Source of the DNA: CAZOVB01 sp964583095
GTDB lineage: Bacteria; Planctomycetota; Phycisphaerae; SM23-33
DNA: 64,000 nucleotides
NCBI GenBank assembly: GCA_964583095.1
Contig: CAZOVB010000005.1
Coordinates: forward strand, 67,049-131,048
Direction: 5' to 3'
The stretch's first letter is position 1; each line of letters begins with the position of its first letter. Both the position numbers and the translations under genes were made by a program. Below, piece after piece: positions 32,329 to 41,734 of the stretch. The notes under the pieces are model-generated. The model did not search any database. It was not told where the DNA came from and was given only the letters and a program-made list of their open reading frames with translations.

Positions 32329-33756
32329 TTACGCCGACAACTCCTGGAGCGTTGCGATGAAGGTCTCGCTCCGGTTCAGATGCTCCATGGGTACGAAGAT
32401 GTAGAACGCCTTTCTTTCTTCGGTGGCAACCGGAGCACCGAACAGCTGCTCGTAAGAGGAAAACCCGGACCCGGCCTCCACCATGATTTCCCCTGTGCGA
32501 ATGGCGATCACTTTCTGAGGAATCTGCTCAACTACGAGGCTTCCCTCGACCATCTTTTCCATGTCCTCAATCTTCTCAGCAGCAACGTTTTCAATGAAGA
32601 TCAAGTCACTGGCCGTCTTATCTGAGAAGAGCCTGCCAAATTCGATCGACGTCTTCCAGAGCGCCTTGCGGGTGTGCTGTCGGAAGAGAAATTCTTCGGC
32701 CTCCGGTATCTCGGCGTGGTGTTGGCGAAGGCGGACGGTCAGATCTTGGTCGGTGGGCAGATAGGCCCTCCAACCGTCGCATACATCCACCTCACGCCGC
32801 AAGGCCTCTACGGAGAACAGCCCGCTGAGGAGCTCATCTGGGTCGTCGGGAGAAAGCAAGGAAGCCAGCCTCCGCACTGCCGTTTTCAACAAGTACTGAT
32901 TATAAACAACTTTGTGATGGCCGAACACCCATCTGTGCATGTAGTTTCTGGCGTCGATGACGCTCTGAAGGACCGACAGGGCGCTCTTGCTGAAAGCCAA
33001 CCGATGCCCGGCTTCGTCGTAGGTCAGTGACGACAGAAGCCTGTGGGTGTCGATGGAAGCATTGTCGATGCCCGAGGCCCACGTGTCCCGCATGATGTAG
33101 TCCAATTTGTCCACATCGATGGCACGGCCGTTGAGGAGGGAGATCAGGCAGTTCTCGAGCTGCGTTTGGGCGCGCTCTGCACCAAGGTGCCGACAGCCCA
33201 GGATCATTCTGCCTGCAAGGAGTGGATCGCCTCCCAGCTCTTCCACGGCTTTGGAAAAATCAGTCAAGACCAGTATCGCGGCGGCCTTCTCATGCGGCGA
33301 GGGACTGTTGGCTCCGGGCGCCGTGAAGTCGTCACTGAAGGCCTGGTTGTCGGCTGCTTCCAGCAAGATCGGTTTCAACCGAGACGTTTCTTCAGTCGGA
33401 GTCAAGTCGTAGTAGAACTCGAAGGTGTGCAAAAACGGTGAATGGGCACAGTCGTGCAAGAGACATGCCAATGAGAATGTCTTCTCGTACGATGCCCATT
33501 CTCCCTCGCTTATGCCTCCGAAGCAGTCGCGGGCGTTCTCTTGGAAATGGCGGAAAGCCCTTTGGCCGAAGCGATAGGTCCCCAGGGAATGGGAGAATCT
33601 GCAATGACGCGCCCCCGGAAACAGTACCCGCATTCCCGTCTGCTCGACCTCCCGTAGCCTCTGGAATATGGGCGTATCGATGATCTTTTCGCAGAACTCC
33701 GATGAGACTGGAATGTACCCGTGCACCGGGTCACGGAACTCTTTGGTCTTCGCCAA
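32329..33756 (-). CDS. HD phosphohydrolase, SAMHD1/dGTPase-like
   Basis: A 475-residue HD-superfamily enzyme. Seen: KEFRDPVHGYI, the hallmark FSHSLGTYRFG (H56), H101-D102 in LLHDCAHSPFLHTFE, and a late metal-ligand region KLDYIMRDTWASG. Related proteins are dNTP triphosphohydrolases (dGTPase, SAMHD1) or broader phosphohydrolases. The TTG start at 33756 is the only sensible start; the upstream purine run GGGGTGG is only a weak ribosome site. It lies 26 bases after a small unknown gene, on one transcript. Codon third positions look more A+T-rich than in neighbours, a hint of transfer. Substrate unknown. Confidence 0.88.
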   Translation of the reverse strand: MAKTKEFRDPVHGYIPVSSEFCEKIIDTPIFQRLREVEQTGMRVLFPGARHCRFSHSLGTYRFGQRAFRHFQENARDCFGGISEGEWASYEKTFSLACLLHDCAHSPFLHTFEFYYDLTPTEETSRLKPILLEAADNQAFSDDFTAPGANSPSPHEKAAAILVLTDFSKAVEELGGDPLLAGRMILGCRHLGAERAQTQLENCLISLLNGRAIDVDKLDYIMRDTWASGIDNASIDTHRLLSSLTYDEAGHRLAFSKSALSVLQSVIDARNYMHRWVFGHHKVVYNQYLLKTAVRRLASLLSPDDPDELLSGLFSVEALRREVDVCDGWRAYLPTDQDLTVRLRQHHAEIPEAEEFLFRQHTRKALWKTSIEFGRLFSDKTASDLIFIENVAAEKIEDMEKMVEGSLVVEQIPQKVIAIRTGEIMVEAGSGFSSYEQLFGAPVATEERKAFYIFVPMEHLNRSETFIATLQELSA

Positions 33757-33782
33757 GGCTCCACCCCACTTTGCTGCCGAGA

Positions 33783-34103
33783 CTATGCCGTGGCTTCAGC
33801 GCACTGGCGCAAATGCTCTCGGATATCGACCGAAAAGCGCCGGTTAACCGTCTTATCGAGGAAGTCGCGCGTGGAGAAAGAACCAAATCCATCCTGGCGG
33901 GCGATTTCGTTTCCGTTGAGACTGACGACCTCGGGGTACTCCTCGATAACGCTGAAGACAGAAGCGTCTGAGATGTCCACGTATGCGTGATGAAACTTCT
34001 GCTTGAATGCGGCAGCGAAGTTCGCAAGCTGGGCCAAGTCAACCTGTGCTTTTGCCTGCAAGACGTTGAGAATGACGCAACGAGAATCGATGTGAATGCA
34101 CAC
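33783..34103 (-). CDS. Small protein upstream of the HD phosphohydrolase, unknown function
   Basis: A 106-residue protein with no recognised family. The GTG at 34103 has an excellent GGGAG 7 bases upstream. An earlier in-frame TTG at 34136 lacks one. The sequence is predicted soluble and alternates helix and strand: CIHIDSRCVILNVLQAK, then AQLANFAAAFKQKF, then HHAYVDISDASVFSVIEEY. No signal peptide, no cysteine motif. The HD phosphohydrolase follows after 26 bases, so this is likely a partner or regulator. It is read divergently from dnaE. Real gene status is probable, not certain. Confidence 0.6.
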   Translation of the reverse strand: MCIHIDSRCVILNVLQAKAQVDLAQLANFAAAFKQKFHHAYVDISDASVFSVIEEYPEVVSLNGNEIARQDGFGSFSTRDFLDKTVNRRFSVDIREHLRQCAEATA

Positions 34104-34326
34104 GCGTTCTCTCCCTCTGGCAGAAATCCCTGTCAAATCTTGCCCTCAGGCCGCTCCTTCGGGATCATCCTGTCCACCATACGCAGACCTACCGGTATCG
34201 TCAAGGCGCAAAACCACGGCGAGTTTAGGGACGGAATTCTCCAGGGCGCATCCTTCCAAGAAGACTGCTGAATCGCTACCATGCACGTGTGAAATCTCCA
34301 TGGACCCTTTGCACGGACGCACGCCC

Positions 34327-37300
34327 ATGAATCCTTTCTGCCATCTGCACGTTCATTCGCACTACTCCCTGCTGGACGGGGGAAACCGCATCAAGGACCT
34401 GGTTTCCACCGCCAGGAGCCACGGCATGAAGAGCCTGGCCTTGACCGACCACGGGAATCTCTTCGGAGCCATCGACTTCTATACCACCTGCCAGGCCGAG
34501 GGAATCAAACCCCTGCTGGGCATGGAAGCCTATATCTCCCCCACCACCCGGCAGGACCGGTCGATGGGCTCGATCTCCCAGGCGGCCTACCACCTGCTGC
34601 TGCTGGCCACCGACCGGGAGGGATGGAAGAACCTCCTGCGCCTTTCCAGCCGGGCCTACCTGGAGGGGTTCTATTACAGGCCGCGGATTGACCGGGAACT
34701 GCTTTCCCAGTTCAACAAGGGCCTCATCTGCACCAGCGCCTGCCTGGGCGGGGAGATTCCCCAGGCCCTGCTGAGCGGACAGGAGGCCAGCGCCCGCCGA
34801 ATCGCCCAGGACTACGTGGACATCTTCGGCAAGGAACGCTTCTTCCTGGAGGTCCAGAACCAGGGCGAGGGCGACCAGGAGAAAGTAAACCCCCTGCTGG
34901 TGCAACTGGCCCGGCAGATGGATCTGCGACTGGTCGGAACCAACGACGTGCACTTCCTGAAACGCAGTTCCCAGCAGAGCCACCAGGTCCTCACCTGCAT
35001 CTCCACCGGAAAGACGCTGGAGGACACGGGCAAGATGGCCTATTCGCCTGAGCTGTATCTCAAGAGCCCCGAAGAGATGCACCAAGCCCTGAAGCACTTT
35101 CCCGAGGCGGCCACCAATACCCTGGCCATCGACGAGATGTGCAACATCGAGCTGGACTTTACCGAAAAACACCTGCCCGTCTACGACTGTCCCGAGGGGG
35201 AAGACTCCAACAGCCACCTTCGCAAGCTGGCCATCCGGGGACTGGAACAGCGGTTCGAGGGCAGATCGATCCCCGAGGATTACCAGGAACGCCTCGAACA
35301 CGAATTGAAGGTCATCGAGGACAAGGGATACAGTTCGTATTTTCTCATCGTCAATGACTTCGTGCAGTTCGCCCGCCGCAACGACATCCCCTCGGCTCCG
35401 CGTGGCAGCGGCGTGGCCACCCTGCTGGGCTACTGCCTGGGCGTGGCTGATATCGACCCGCTGCGCTACGGGCTGCTCTTCGAGCGATTCACCGACCCCC
35501 AGCGGGAGGAAGATCCCGATATCGATATCGACATCTGCCAGGAGGGCCGATCCAAGGTCATCCAGTACGTCCGGGAGAAATACGGCCACGTAGCGCAGAT
35601 CATCACCTACGGAACACTCAAGGCCCGGGCGTGCATCCGCGACGTGGGCCGCGTCATGGATATCCCCCTGCCGGAAGTGGACACCATTGCCAAGCTGATC
35701 CCCGAAGGGCCGAAGGTCACGCTGAAAAAGGCCCTGGAGACCGAACCGGATCTGCAGAAACTCTACGACAGCGACGCGCGCGTCAAGCAGATGATCGACT
35801 ACAGCCTGGAGCTGGAGGGGCTTGCACGCCACAGCGGTATCCACGCCGCGGGGGTGATCGTCTGCGATGAGCCCCTGGAGGATCTGGTTCCCCTTTGTCG
35901 CCAGGCCGACAGCGAAGATGCCGTCACGCAGTGGGACGGACCCACCTGCGAAAAGGCCGGCATGATGAAGATGGACTTCCTGGGCCTGCGAACCCTGACG
36001 ATCATTCAGCGGGCGCGGGAACTGGTCCGCGAGGCGACCGGAGAAGACATCGACCCGGAGAAGCTGCCCCTGGACGATCAGGAGGTCTTTGACCTGTTCC
36101 GACGGGGCCTGACCGACGGGGTGTTCCAGTTTGAATCCGACGGGATGAAGAACGTCCTGCTCCAGATGCAGCCCGGACGCATCGAGGAACTCATCGCCGC
36201 AAACGCCATGTACCGCCCCGGGCCCATGGAGCTGATCCCCACCTACTGCGCCCGGAAAAACAAAGAAGAAGAGATCCCATCGGTGCACCCGCTGGTGGAC
36301 GACCTGCTGGCTGAGACGTACGGAATCATGGCCTACCAGGAACAGGTCATGCAGGTGCTCAACCGCCTGGGCAAGCTGCCTCTGAACCGCGCGCTGACGC
36401 TGATCAAGGCGATCTCGAAGAAAAAAGAAAAGGTCATCGCGGCCGAGAAGCCCAACTTCCTCAAAGGCGCCGAAGAAAACGGCATTGCCCCTGCCGACGC
36501 GGAAGAACTCTTCGCCCTGATCCTGAAATTCGCCGGGTACGGTTTCAACAAGGCCCACTCCACCCGGTACGCCGTGGTGGCCTACCAGACCGCCTACTTC
36601 AAGGTGCACCATCCCAAGCAGTTCCTGGCTGCGACGCTGACCTTTGAATGCGGCGACACCGACAAGGTCGTGCAGTACATGGCCGAGGCGGCGCGGATGA
36701 AGGTCAAGATCCTCCCGCCGGATATCAACACCTGCGGCTCGGACTTTGCCGTGGACGGCGACTCGGTTCGTTTCGGCCTGTCGGCGGTCAAGGGCGTGGG
36801 GCACAAAGCCGTCGAGGCCATCGTGGAAGCTCGCAAGGAAGTCGGCCAGTTCCGCGACCTCTACCACTTCTGCGAGCACGTGGATCTGCGTGCGGTGAAT
36901 CGCACTACGATCGAAGCGCTGATCAAGTGCGGAGGCTTCGATGCCCTCGGGGCCAACCGGGCGGCCATGGTCAAGGCCCTGGACCAGGCGATCGAGATCG
37001 GTCACTCAGCCGCCAAGCAGCGACGCAGCGGGCAGATGAGCTTTTTCGGCTCGATGATCGAGCAGCCCAAGAGCGCTCCTCGCTTTCCGGATGTCGAGCC
37101 CTGGAGCGAAACGCAACTGCTCCAGGTTGAGAAGGAAACCCTGGGCTTCTATATCACCTCGCATCCGCTGGTCAAGTATGGCCGGGAGATCGAGGCCCTG
37201 GCCCAGCCGGAAAACATGAAGCTCACGCGGCTGGACACGATAGGCCACGGGACACGGGTAGCCCTGGGATGCATGATCTCCCAGGTCAGGCCGACTTTTA

Positions 37301-37869
37301 CCAAGAAGGACGGCAAGAAGATGGCGATGATGACGGTGGAGGATCTGAGCGGCAAGTCCGACGCGGTCGTCTTCCCCCGCAGCTACGAACAGTACGCTGA
37401 GCTGCTCATCCCGGACAACATCGTGTTTCTCGTCGGATCGGTCGACCGCCAGCGGGAAAGGCCCAGCATCCTGGTCGACCAGGTGCTGCCGGTCGACGAA
37501 GCGGTGGAGAAGTTCACGGCTGAGCTTCGACTTCGCCTCAGCGGTTCCCACCTGCACGAGGAGCGGATCCGGGATCTTCAGCAGCTCCTGCGAGGCCACC
37601 CGGGCAACATTCCCCTGTTCCTGCACGTGCGTCCCGCGGGGCGTCCGGACGTACTGACGGTGATCCGCCCGAGCCAGGACTGGAAGGTGGGCATAAGCCG
37701 AAGTCTGCTCGAAAACCTGGAGACCTTCTTTACCGACCAGGAGCCGATCCGCCTCGTGCCGCGGAATCTGCCCTCGTCCAACGGCAGAAAGCGCCGCTTC
37801 TACCCCAAACAGGGCGACTCAGGCAACGGATCCAAGGAGATTTCGGAAGCGGTGACCCGATTTAACTGA
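34327..37869 (+). CDS. dnaE: DNA polymerase III subunit alpha
   Basis: A 1180-residue replicative polymerase. Seen: N-terminal PHP domain HLHVHSHYSLLDGG and ALTDHGNLFG, polymerase active-site motif PDIDIDICQEGR, and third catalytic Asp region KMDFLGLRT; a helix-hairpin-helix region and an OB-fold near the C-terminus (MISQVRPTFTKKDGKKMAMMTVEDLSG) follow. The ATG at 34327 starts at the conserved PHP domain; an upstream in-frame ATG at 34300 is possible. It is followed by dnaA after 287 bases, an arrangement unlike the usual dnaA-dnaN order. Confidence 0.95.
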   Translation: MNPFCHLHVHSHYSLLDGGNRIKDLVSTARSHGMKSLALTDHGNLFGAIDFYTTCQAEGIKPLLGMEAYISPTTRQDRSMGSISQAAYHLLLLATDREGWKNLLRLSSRAYLEGFYYRPRIDRELLSQFNKGLICTSACLGGEIPQALLSGQEASARRIAQDYVDIFGKERFFLEVQNQGEGDQEKVNPLLVQLARQMDLRLVGTNDVHFLKRSSQQSHQVLTCISTGKTLEDTGKMAYSPELYLKSPEEMHQALKHFPEAATNTLAIDEMCNIELDFTEKHLPVYDCPEGEDSNSHLRKLAIRGLEQRFEGRSIPEDYQERLEHELKVIEDKGYSSYFLIVNDFVQFARRNDIPSAPRGSGVATLLGYCLGVADIDPLRYGLLFERFTDPQREEDPDIDIDICQEGRSKVIQYVREKYGHVAQIITYGTLKARACIRDVGRVMDIPLPEVDTIAKLIPEGPKVTLKKALETEPDLQKLYDSDARVKQMIDYSLELEGLARHSGIHAAGVIVCDEPLEDLVPLCRQADSEDAVTQWDGPTCEKAGMMKMDFLGLRTLTIIQRARELVREATGEDIDPEKLPLDDQEVFDLFRRGLTDGVFQFESDGMKNVLLQMQPGRIEELIAANAMYRPGPMELIPTYCARKNKEEEIPSVHPLVDDLLAETYGIMAYQEQVMQVLNRLGKLPLNRALTLIKAISKKKEKVIAAEKPNFLKGAEENGIAPADAEELFALILKFAGYGFNKAHSTRYAVVAYQTAYFKVHHPKQFLAATLTFECGDTDKVVQYMAEAARMKVKILPPDINTCGSDFAVDGDSVRFGLSAVKGVGHKAVEAIVEARKEVGQFRDLYHFCEHVDLRAVNRTTIEALIKCGGFDALGANRAAMVKALDQAIEIGHSAAKQRRSGQMSFFGSMIEQPKSAPRFPDVEPWSETQLLQVEKETLGFYITSHPLVKYGREIEALAQPENMKLTRLDTIGHGTRVALGCMISQVRPTFTKKDGKKMAMMTVEDLSGKSDAVVFPRSYEQYAELLIPDNIVFLVGSVDRQRERPSILVDQVLPVDEAVEKFTAELRLRLSGSHLHEERIRDLQQLLRGHPGNIPLFLHVRPAGRPDVLTVIRPSQDWKVGISRSLLENLETFFTDQEPIRLVPRNLPSSNGRKRRFYPKQGDSGNGSKEISEAVTRFN

Positions 37870-37876
37870 GGAAAAG

Positions 37877-37973
37877 TTATCAACAGGCTTTTCTCGGAAT
37901 TTCGGGGCTCTTTATCTCATCGAGACCAAGCTTTCCAGATGTTATCCACAATTTACCCACCGAATGTGGATTG
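37877..37973. promoter_or_regulatory. DnaA-box cluster upstream of dnaA
   Basis: TTATCAACA (37877-37885, one mismatch to the consensus), TTATCCACA (37942-37950, perfect), and TGTGGATTG (37965-37973, two mismatches on the other strand). They lie between dnaE and the dnaA promoter, consistent with autoregulation of dnaA or part of an origin. Confidence 0.55.
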
Positions 37974-37991
37974 TTGAGGGCGGTTTTGGTT

Positions 37992-38020
37992 TTGACGGCC
38001 CAAAAAGGTCTTCTTACACT
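37992..38020 (+). promoter_or_regulatory. Candidate dnaA promoter
   Basis: TTGACG (37992-37997, 5 of 6), 17-base spacer, TACACT (38015-38020, 4 of 6), giving a leader of about 130 bases. It sits just downstream of three DnaA boxes. Confidence 0.5.
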
Positions 38021-38156
38021 GAATCGCAATTGACCGGCGAGGCGTCGCAAGGATGCGAATCTACCGCCAGCCAGGGCCCGGGCCTGCCATGCACGCCGGG
38101 GCATTTCTTTTGGACGACAGGGCAGCAGCATCAGCGACGAAAGGCGGAGGCAGCAA

Positions 38157-39500
38157 ATGACGGTAGATCGGACGTTGTGGCAGAGCATCATCCAGCGTGT
38201 TGTGGCGTCCGGGGGAAACTTGATCCGTCCCTGGTTTACCCAGCTCGAGCCGCTTTCGCTCGAACATGGCCTGCTGGAAATCCAGGTGCCAGGCCAGGCC
38301 GAAAAAAACTACTGCCAACAGCATGCCATGCGCCTGTTCACCGATGCGGCCCAACAGGCCACCGGGCGACTGATCGGTATCTGCTTCCTTGCCCGTGGCG
38401 AACAGACCCAGCCGGTTCAAAGCGATCCGATCCCGCCGGGCATCGAGGCCTCAACCGACCTGGAAGACGCCGGGCAGTTCAACGAAGAATACACCTTCGA
38501 TTCATTCGTTACAGGCCCCTGCAACCGCCTGGCCCATGCAGCCAGTCTGGCTGTCAGCGAAGCCTCTGGTCACACCTACAATCCACTGTTCATCCACGGA
38601 TCGGTCGGGCTGGGCAAAACCCACCTGATCCACGCCACGTGTCTGAAGATCCGCACCGATAAGCCCTCGGCCCGCCTGGTGTTCCTCTCCTGCGAGACGT
38701 TCGTGAACCATTTCATCCAGGCCGTCGAACGCGGCAAGCTTCACGAGTTCCGGTACCGATACCGTCAGGCAGACCTGCTGGCCATCGACGATATCCAGTT
38801 CCTCTCGGATCACGAGCAAACCCAGGAGGAATTCTTCCACACGTTCAACACACTCTACCAGGACGGCAAGCAGATCATCCTCTCCAGCGACCGGAGCCCT
38901 TCGGAGATCAACACCCTGGAAGAGCGACTCATCAGTCGCTTCAACTGGGGGCTGGTGGCCCGGGTGGATCGGCCCTGCTACGAAACACGGGTAGCGATCG
39001 TCCACAAAAAGGCCAGGCTGCGCAATATCGACCTGCCCGAGGATGTCGCCTGCTTGATCGCGGCGCGGATCGAGTCCAACACCCGCGAGCTGGAAGGGGC
39101 CATTGCTAAAATCACCATGCTCAGCCAGGTCCTGGACCATCCGATCGATCTGGCCCTGGCTCAGCAGGCCCTGGGGGCCGAGGCCGAAGCCCGCAGCCGA
39201 GAGATCACCATCGAGGATATCCTCAAGATCGTCACGGCGCGGTACAACGTGCGAGTGGCGGACCTTCAGAGCAAGAAGCGCACCCGGTCGATCGCCTTCC
39301 CCCGCCAGGTATGCATGTACCTGGCCCGGGAACTGACCCGCCACAGCCTGGAGGAAATCGGCGGCTATTTCGGAGGCAGAGACCACACCACCGTCCTGCA
39401 CGCCAACCGGACCATCGATTCCCTGCGGGAACAGGATCCCCACTTCCAGGCGACACTCCAATCGATCACCCAGGAGATCCAGTCTCCCGCGGCTGTGTAA
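38157..39500 (+). CDS. dnaA: Chromosomal replication initiator protein DnaA
   Basis: A 447-residue DnaA with all four domains. Domain I (1-80) opens with LWQSIIQRV; a short linker follows; the AAA+ domain has Walker A GSVGLGKTH (148-156) and Walker B LLAIDDIQF; the C-terminal helix-turn-helix domain has the DnaA signature GGRDHTTVLHA. It binds DnaA boxes and opens the origin. ATG at 38157 with GGAGG (38146-38150). Several DnaA boxes lie upstream. Gene neighbours are dnaE and an Fe-S flavoprotein, not dnaN/recF, which is unusual. Confidence 0.97.
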   Translation: MTVDRTLWQSIIQRVVASGGNLIRPWFTQLEPLSLEHGLLEIQVPGQAEKNYCQQHAMRLFTDAAQQATGRLIGICFLARGEQTQPVQSDPIPPGIEASTDLEDAGQFNEEYTFDSFVTGPCNRLAHAASLAVSEASGHTYNPLFIHGSVGLGKTHLIHATCLKIRTDKPSARLVFLSCETFVNHFIQAVERGKLHEFRYRYRQADLLAIDDIQFLSDHEQTQEEFFHTFNTLYQDGKQIILSSDRSPSEINTLEERLISRFNWGLVARVDRPCYETRVAIVHKKARLRNIDLPEDVACLIAARIESNTRELEGAIAKITMLSQVLDHPIDLALAQQALGAEAEARSREITIEDILKIVTARYNVRVADLQSKKRTRSIAFPRQVCMYLARELTRHSLEEIGGYFGGRDHTTVLHANRTIDSLREQDPHFQATLQSITQEIQSPAAV

Positions 39501-39583
39501 GGCCCGTAAACACGCTCCGGGGTTCAGCGCCTGGGGCAATGGCGGGGCAATGGCTCCAGGTTCGCGGTCCTGCAGGTGCAGAA

Positions 39584-40165
39584 TCAGTCGCCCCCCAGCC
39601 TCTTCAGCGCCCAGGCCATGTTCTCGCCCAGGTGCGTCATCGTCCGCATGCCTTCCTCGTCCTGCTCGACCTGGCCGATCTTGTGTCCGATTCCCAGGTT
39701 CCAGTAGATGCTTCCGACCACGAGCATTTCGTGGATCAGGAAGAAGTGATTGATGGTGTCGAAGACGTGCACCGCCCCGCCACGACGAACCGCAACGATG
39801 GCCGCTCCCAACTTCCGCTTGAAGCATCGACCCGCAGCCATGCCCACGTACCCCGCCCGGTCGATCAGGGCCTTCATCTCCGTCGTCGCATCGGCGAAAT
39901 AGGTCGGGCTGGCCAGGAGAATTCCATCCGCCTCCATCATGGCCTCGATGCACTCATTGATCGGGTCGTCCTCGAAGACGCATCGCCGGGCCTCGGGGTT
40001 GTTGAAGCACCAGCCGCAGGCGGTACAGCCTCGAACGCTCTTGCCGCCGATCTGGAGATACTGTGTTTCCATTCCCGCCTGGGACAGGGCGTCCAGCGCG
40101 GTCCGGCACAGGATATGGGTGTTGCCCTCGATACGGGGGCTGGAGTTGATGGCCACAACTTTCAT
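39584..40165 (-). CDS. Iron-sulfur flavoprotein / NADPH-dependent FMN reductase family
   Basis: A 193-residue flavodoxin-fold protein. FMN-binding NSSPRIEGNTHIL at the N-terminus and the compact cysteine set C47-x2-C50-x2-C53-x8-C62 match the Isf family, which carries FMN and a 4Fe-4S cluster and moves electrons in anaerobes, for example to oxygen or peroxide. ATG at 40165. It follows the sulfatase gene by 15 bases, so the pair is one operon; a role in anaerobic sulfatase maturation is possible but only inferred. Converges on dnaA. Confidence 0.88.
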   Translation of the reverse strand: MKVVAINSSPRIEGNTHILCRTALDALSQAGMETQYLQIGGKSVRGCTACGWCFNNPEARRCVFEDDPINECIEAMMEADGILLASPTYFADATTEMKALIDRAGYVGMAAGRCFKRKLGAAIVAVRRGGAVHVFDTINHFFLIHEMLVVGSIYWNLGIGHKIGQVEQDEEGMRTMTHLGENMAWALKRLGGD

Positions 40166-40180
40166 GGTCTTCCTTTCGCT

Positions 40181-41734
40181 CTAGTCTTCCAGGGGCCCGG
40201 CGTAGGGAGCATGCTCGAAACGGCAGGGGGTTTCCACCACGCGCGGGTCCTTCTGGGCGTTGAGAATCTCCATGAGCCGAGCCGAAAGCCGCTTTCGGGT
40301 CGCAGCGTGTTGCTCATCGTCGGCCAGGTTGTGCATGTGGCTGGGATCCGACCTCAGGTCGTAGAGTTCCTCGGCCGGCCTTTTTCCGAAGCCCAGTTGG
40401 TAGATCTCGCGCAGGTCTTCCTCGGCCCGGTGATGGATCATCCAGGCCTTGGTGGGGCTGGCGTCCAGGTCGGCGTAGACAACGCGTGTATTGGTGGCCA
40501 GTTCCTCGTAGTCCGGCGGGACGGTGTCGGGGTCGTCCAGACCCTTGGGGTCGCCCATGGGCCAGCGTTCCGGGGCGAAGTTGCGGATGTAGAGCCAGTC
40601 GTCGGTTCGCAGGGCCCGCTGGGGATAGGGCAGGAAGCCCTCCCGGGCGTCTTCTACGTGGCGTTCGCGTCCGGTGACCACAAAGTCCCGGGTCTGATCG
40701 ACTCTGCCCTCCTGGCGGCTCTGGAGGACATCCAGCAGCGAGCGGGCGGTCATGGTCTCGGGCACGTCAACGTCGGCGGCTTGCAGAATGGTCGGAGCCA
40801 GGTCCATCAGGTTCACCAGGTCGCTGACGGTTCGTCCCGGAGGTACGCGCCCGGGCCAACGAACCGAAAGGGCTACCTCGCAGCCTATGTCGTACAGGTT
40901 GCACTTGCCTCGTGGCATCCCCGGAATCCCGTGATCCCCGCTGACGATGACCAGGGTGTTGTCCAACTCTCCCCGTTCTTCGAGTCGACCCAGCAGGACC
41001 CCCAGGCCCGCATCGACGGCCTGGCATTCGCCGAGGTAGTCGCAGACATCCTCGCGGACTTCCGGCACGTCGGGCAGGAACTCCGGCAGGGAACCTTTCA
41101 GATCGTCCGGTTCCAGGCCCCACAGAGCCTTTCCCGAGCCCTGCTGCCATTTGCGATGCGTATTGGTCGGACCCCACCAGTAGCAGAAGGGTTGATCCGG
41201 GCTGCGATCGGCAAGGAAGGCATCGAAGTTCCCTTGCACCTCATCCAGGAGTTTCTGCTTGGCCCCCTCCACGCCGAGTTGATCGGCCCACTGGGTCGCC
41301 CGAAAGGAGAACTGGTTGAAATCCACCCCGGCCTGGTGGTACTGCGTCCGCTTTCCGCCACAGGGAGCATTCATGGTCTTGCCCGGCGACCAGACCTTGT
41401 AGGTGTAGCCGATGTGGTAGCCGGCCTTTTCCAGCTCCAGAGGCCAGGTGAGAATGGATTCATCCCAGCGGGCGCCGCGGAGAATCGCCCCCAGACCGGT
41501 CTGCCAGAAGTACTGTCCCGAAAGCACGCTCGAGCGACAGGGTGTGCAGCTTGGTGCCGGAACCAGGGCATTGGTAAACAGGATGCCCTCGCGGGCGACC
41601 CGGTCGAAATTCGGCGTCTCCAGGGGCCGGGAGAGACTCTTGGGCCCTTCGACGGCTGCGTAGGCCTGGGCGTAGCGTCCCCAGTCGTCGGCAAAAGCAA
41701 AAAGGATATTGGGACGTCGGGAAGCGGCGGTCAA
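40181..41734 (-). CDS. Type I (formylglycine) sulfatase
   Basis: A 517-residue sulfatase of the arylsulfatase/alkaline-phosphatase fold. Seen: metal-binding D16-D17 in FADDWGR, and the active-site motif C63-T-P-C-R67 (CxPxR) whose Cys is converted to formylglycine by a maturase not in this window. The TTG at 41734 is preferred to the ATG at 41797 because AAGGAGAA lies 5-7 bases upstream and the extension adds no signal peptide. It probably removes sulfate from algal or host glycans. Next gene is the Fe-S flavoprotein. Confidence 0.92.
   Translation of the reverse strand: MTAASRRPNILFAFADDWGRYAQAYAAVEGPKSLSRPLETPNFDRVAREGILFTNALVPAPSCTPCRSSVLSGQYFWQTGLGAILRGARWDESILTWPLELEKAGYHIGYTYKVWSPGKTMNAPCGGKRTQYHQAGVDFNQFSFRATQWADQLGVEGAKQKLLDEVQGNFDAFLADRSPDQPFCYWWGPTNTHRKWQQGSGKALWGLEPDDLKGSLPEFLPDVPEVREDVCDYLGECQAVDAGLGVLLGRLEERGELDNTLVIVSGDHGIPGMPRGKCNLYDIGCEVALSVRWPGRVPPGRTVSDLVNLMDLAPTILQAADVDVPETMTARSLLDVLQSRQEGRVDQTRDFVVTGRERHVEDAREGFLPYPQRALRTDDWLYIRNFAPERWPMGDPKGLDDPDTVPPDYEELATNTRVVYADLDASPTKAWMIHHRAEEDLREIYQLGFGKRPAEELYDLRSDPSHMHNLADDEQHAATRKRLSARLMEILNAQKDPRVVETPCRFEHAPYAGPLED

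Noticed and set aside
34146..34328. 60-codon minus-strand frame upstream of the 106-residue gene
   Set aside because: No clear ribosome site; overlaps the dnaE start; composition inconclusive.
34276..37005. Minus-strand reading frame of 909 codons opposite dnaE
   Set aside because: dnaE on the plus strand has all family motifs; the opposite frame has none.
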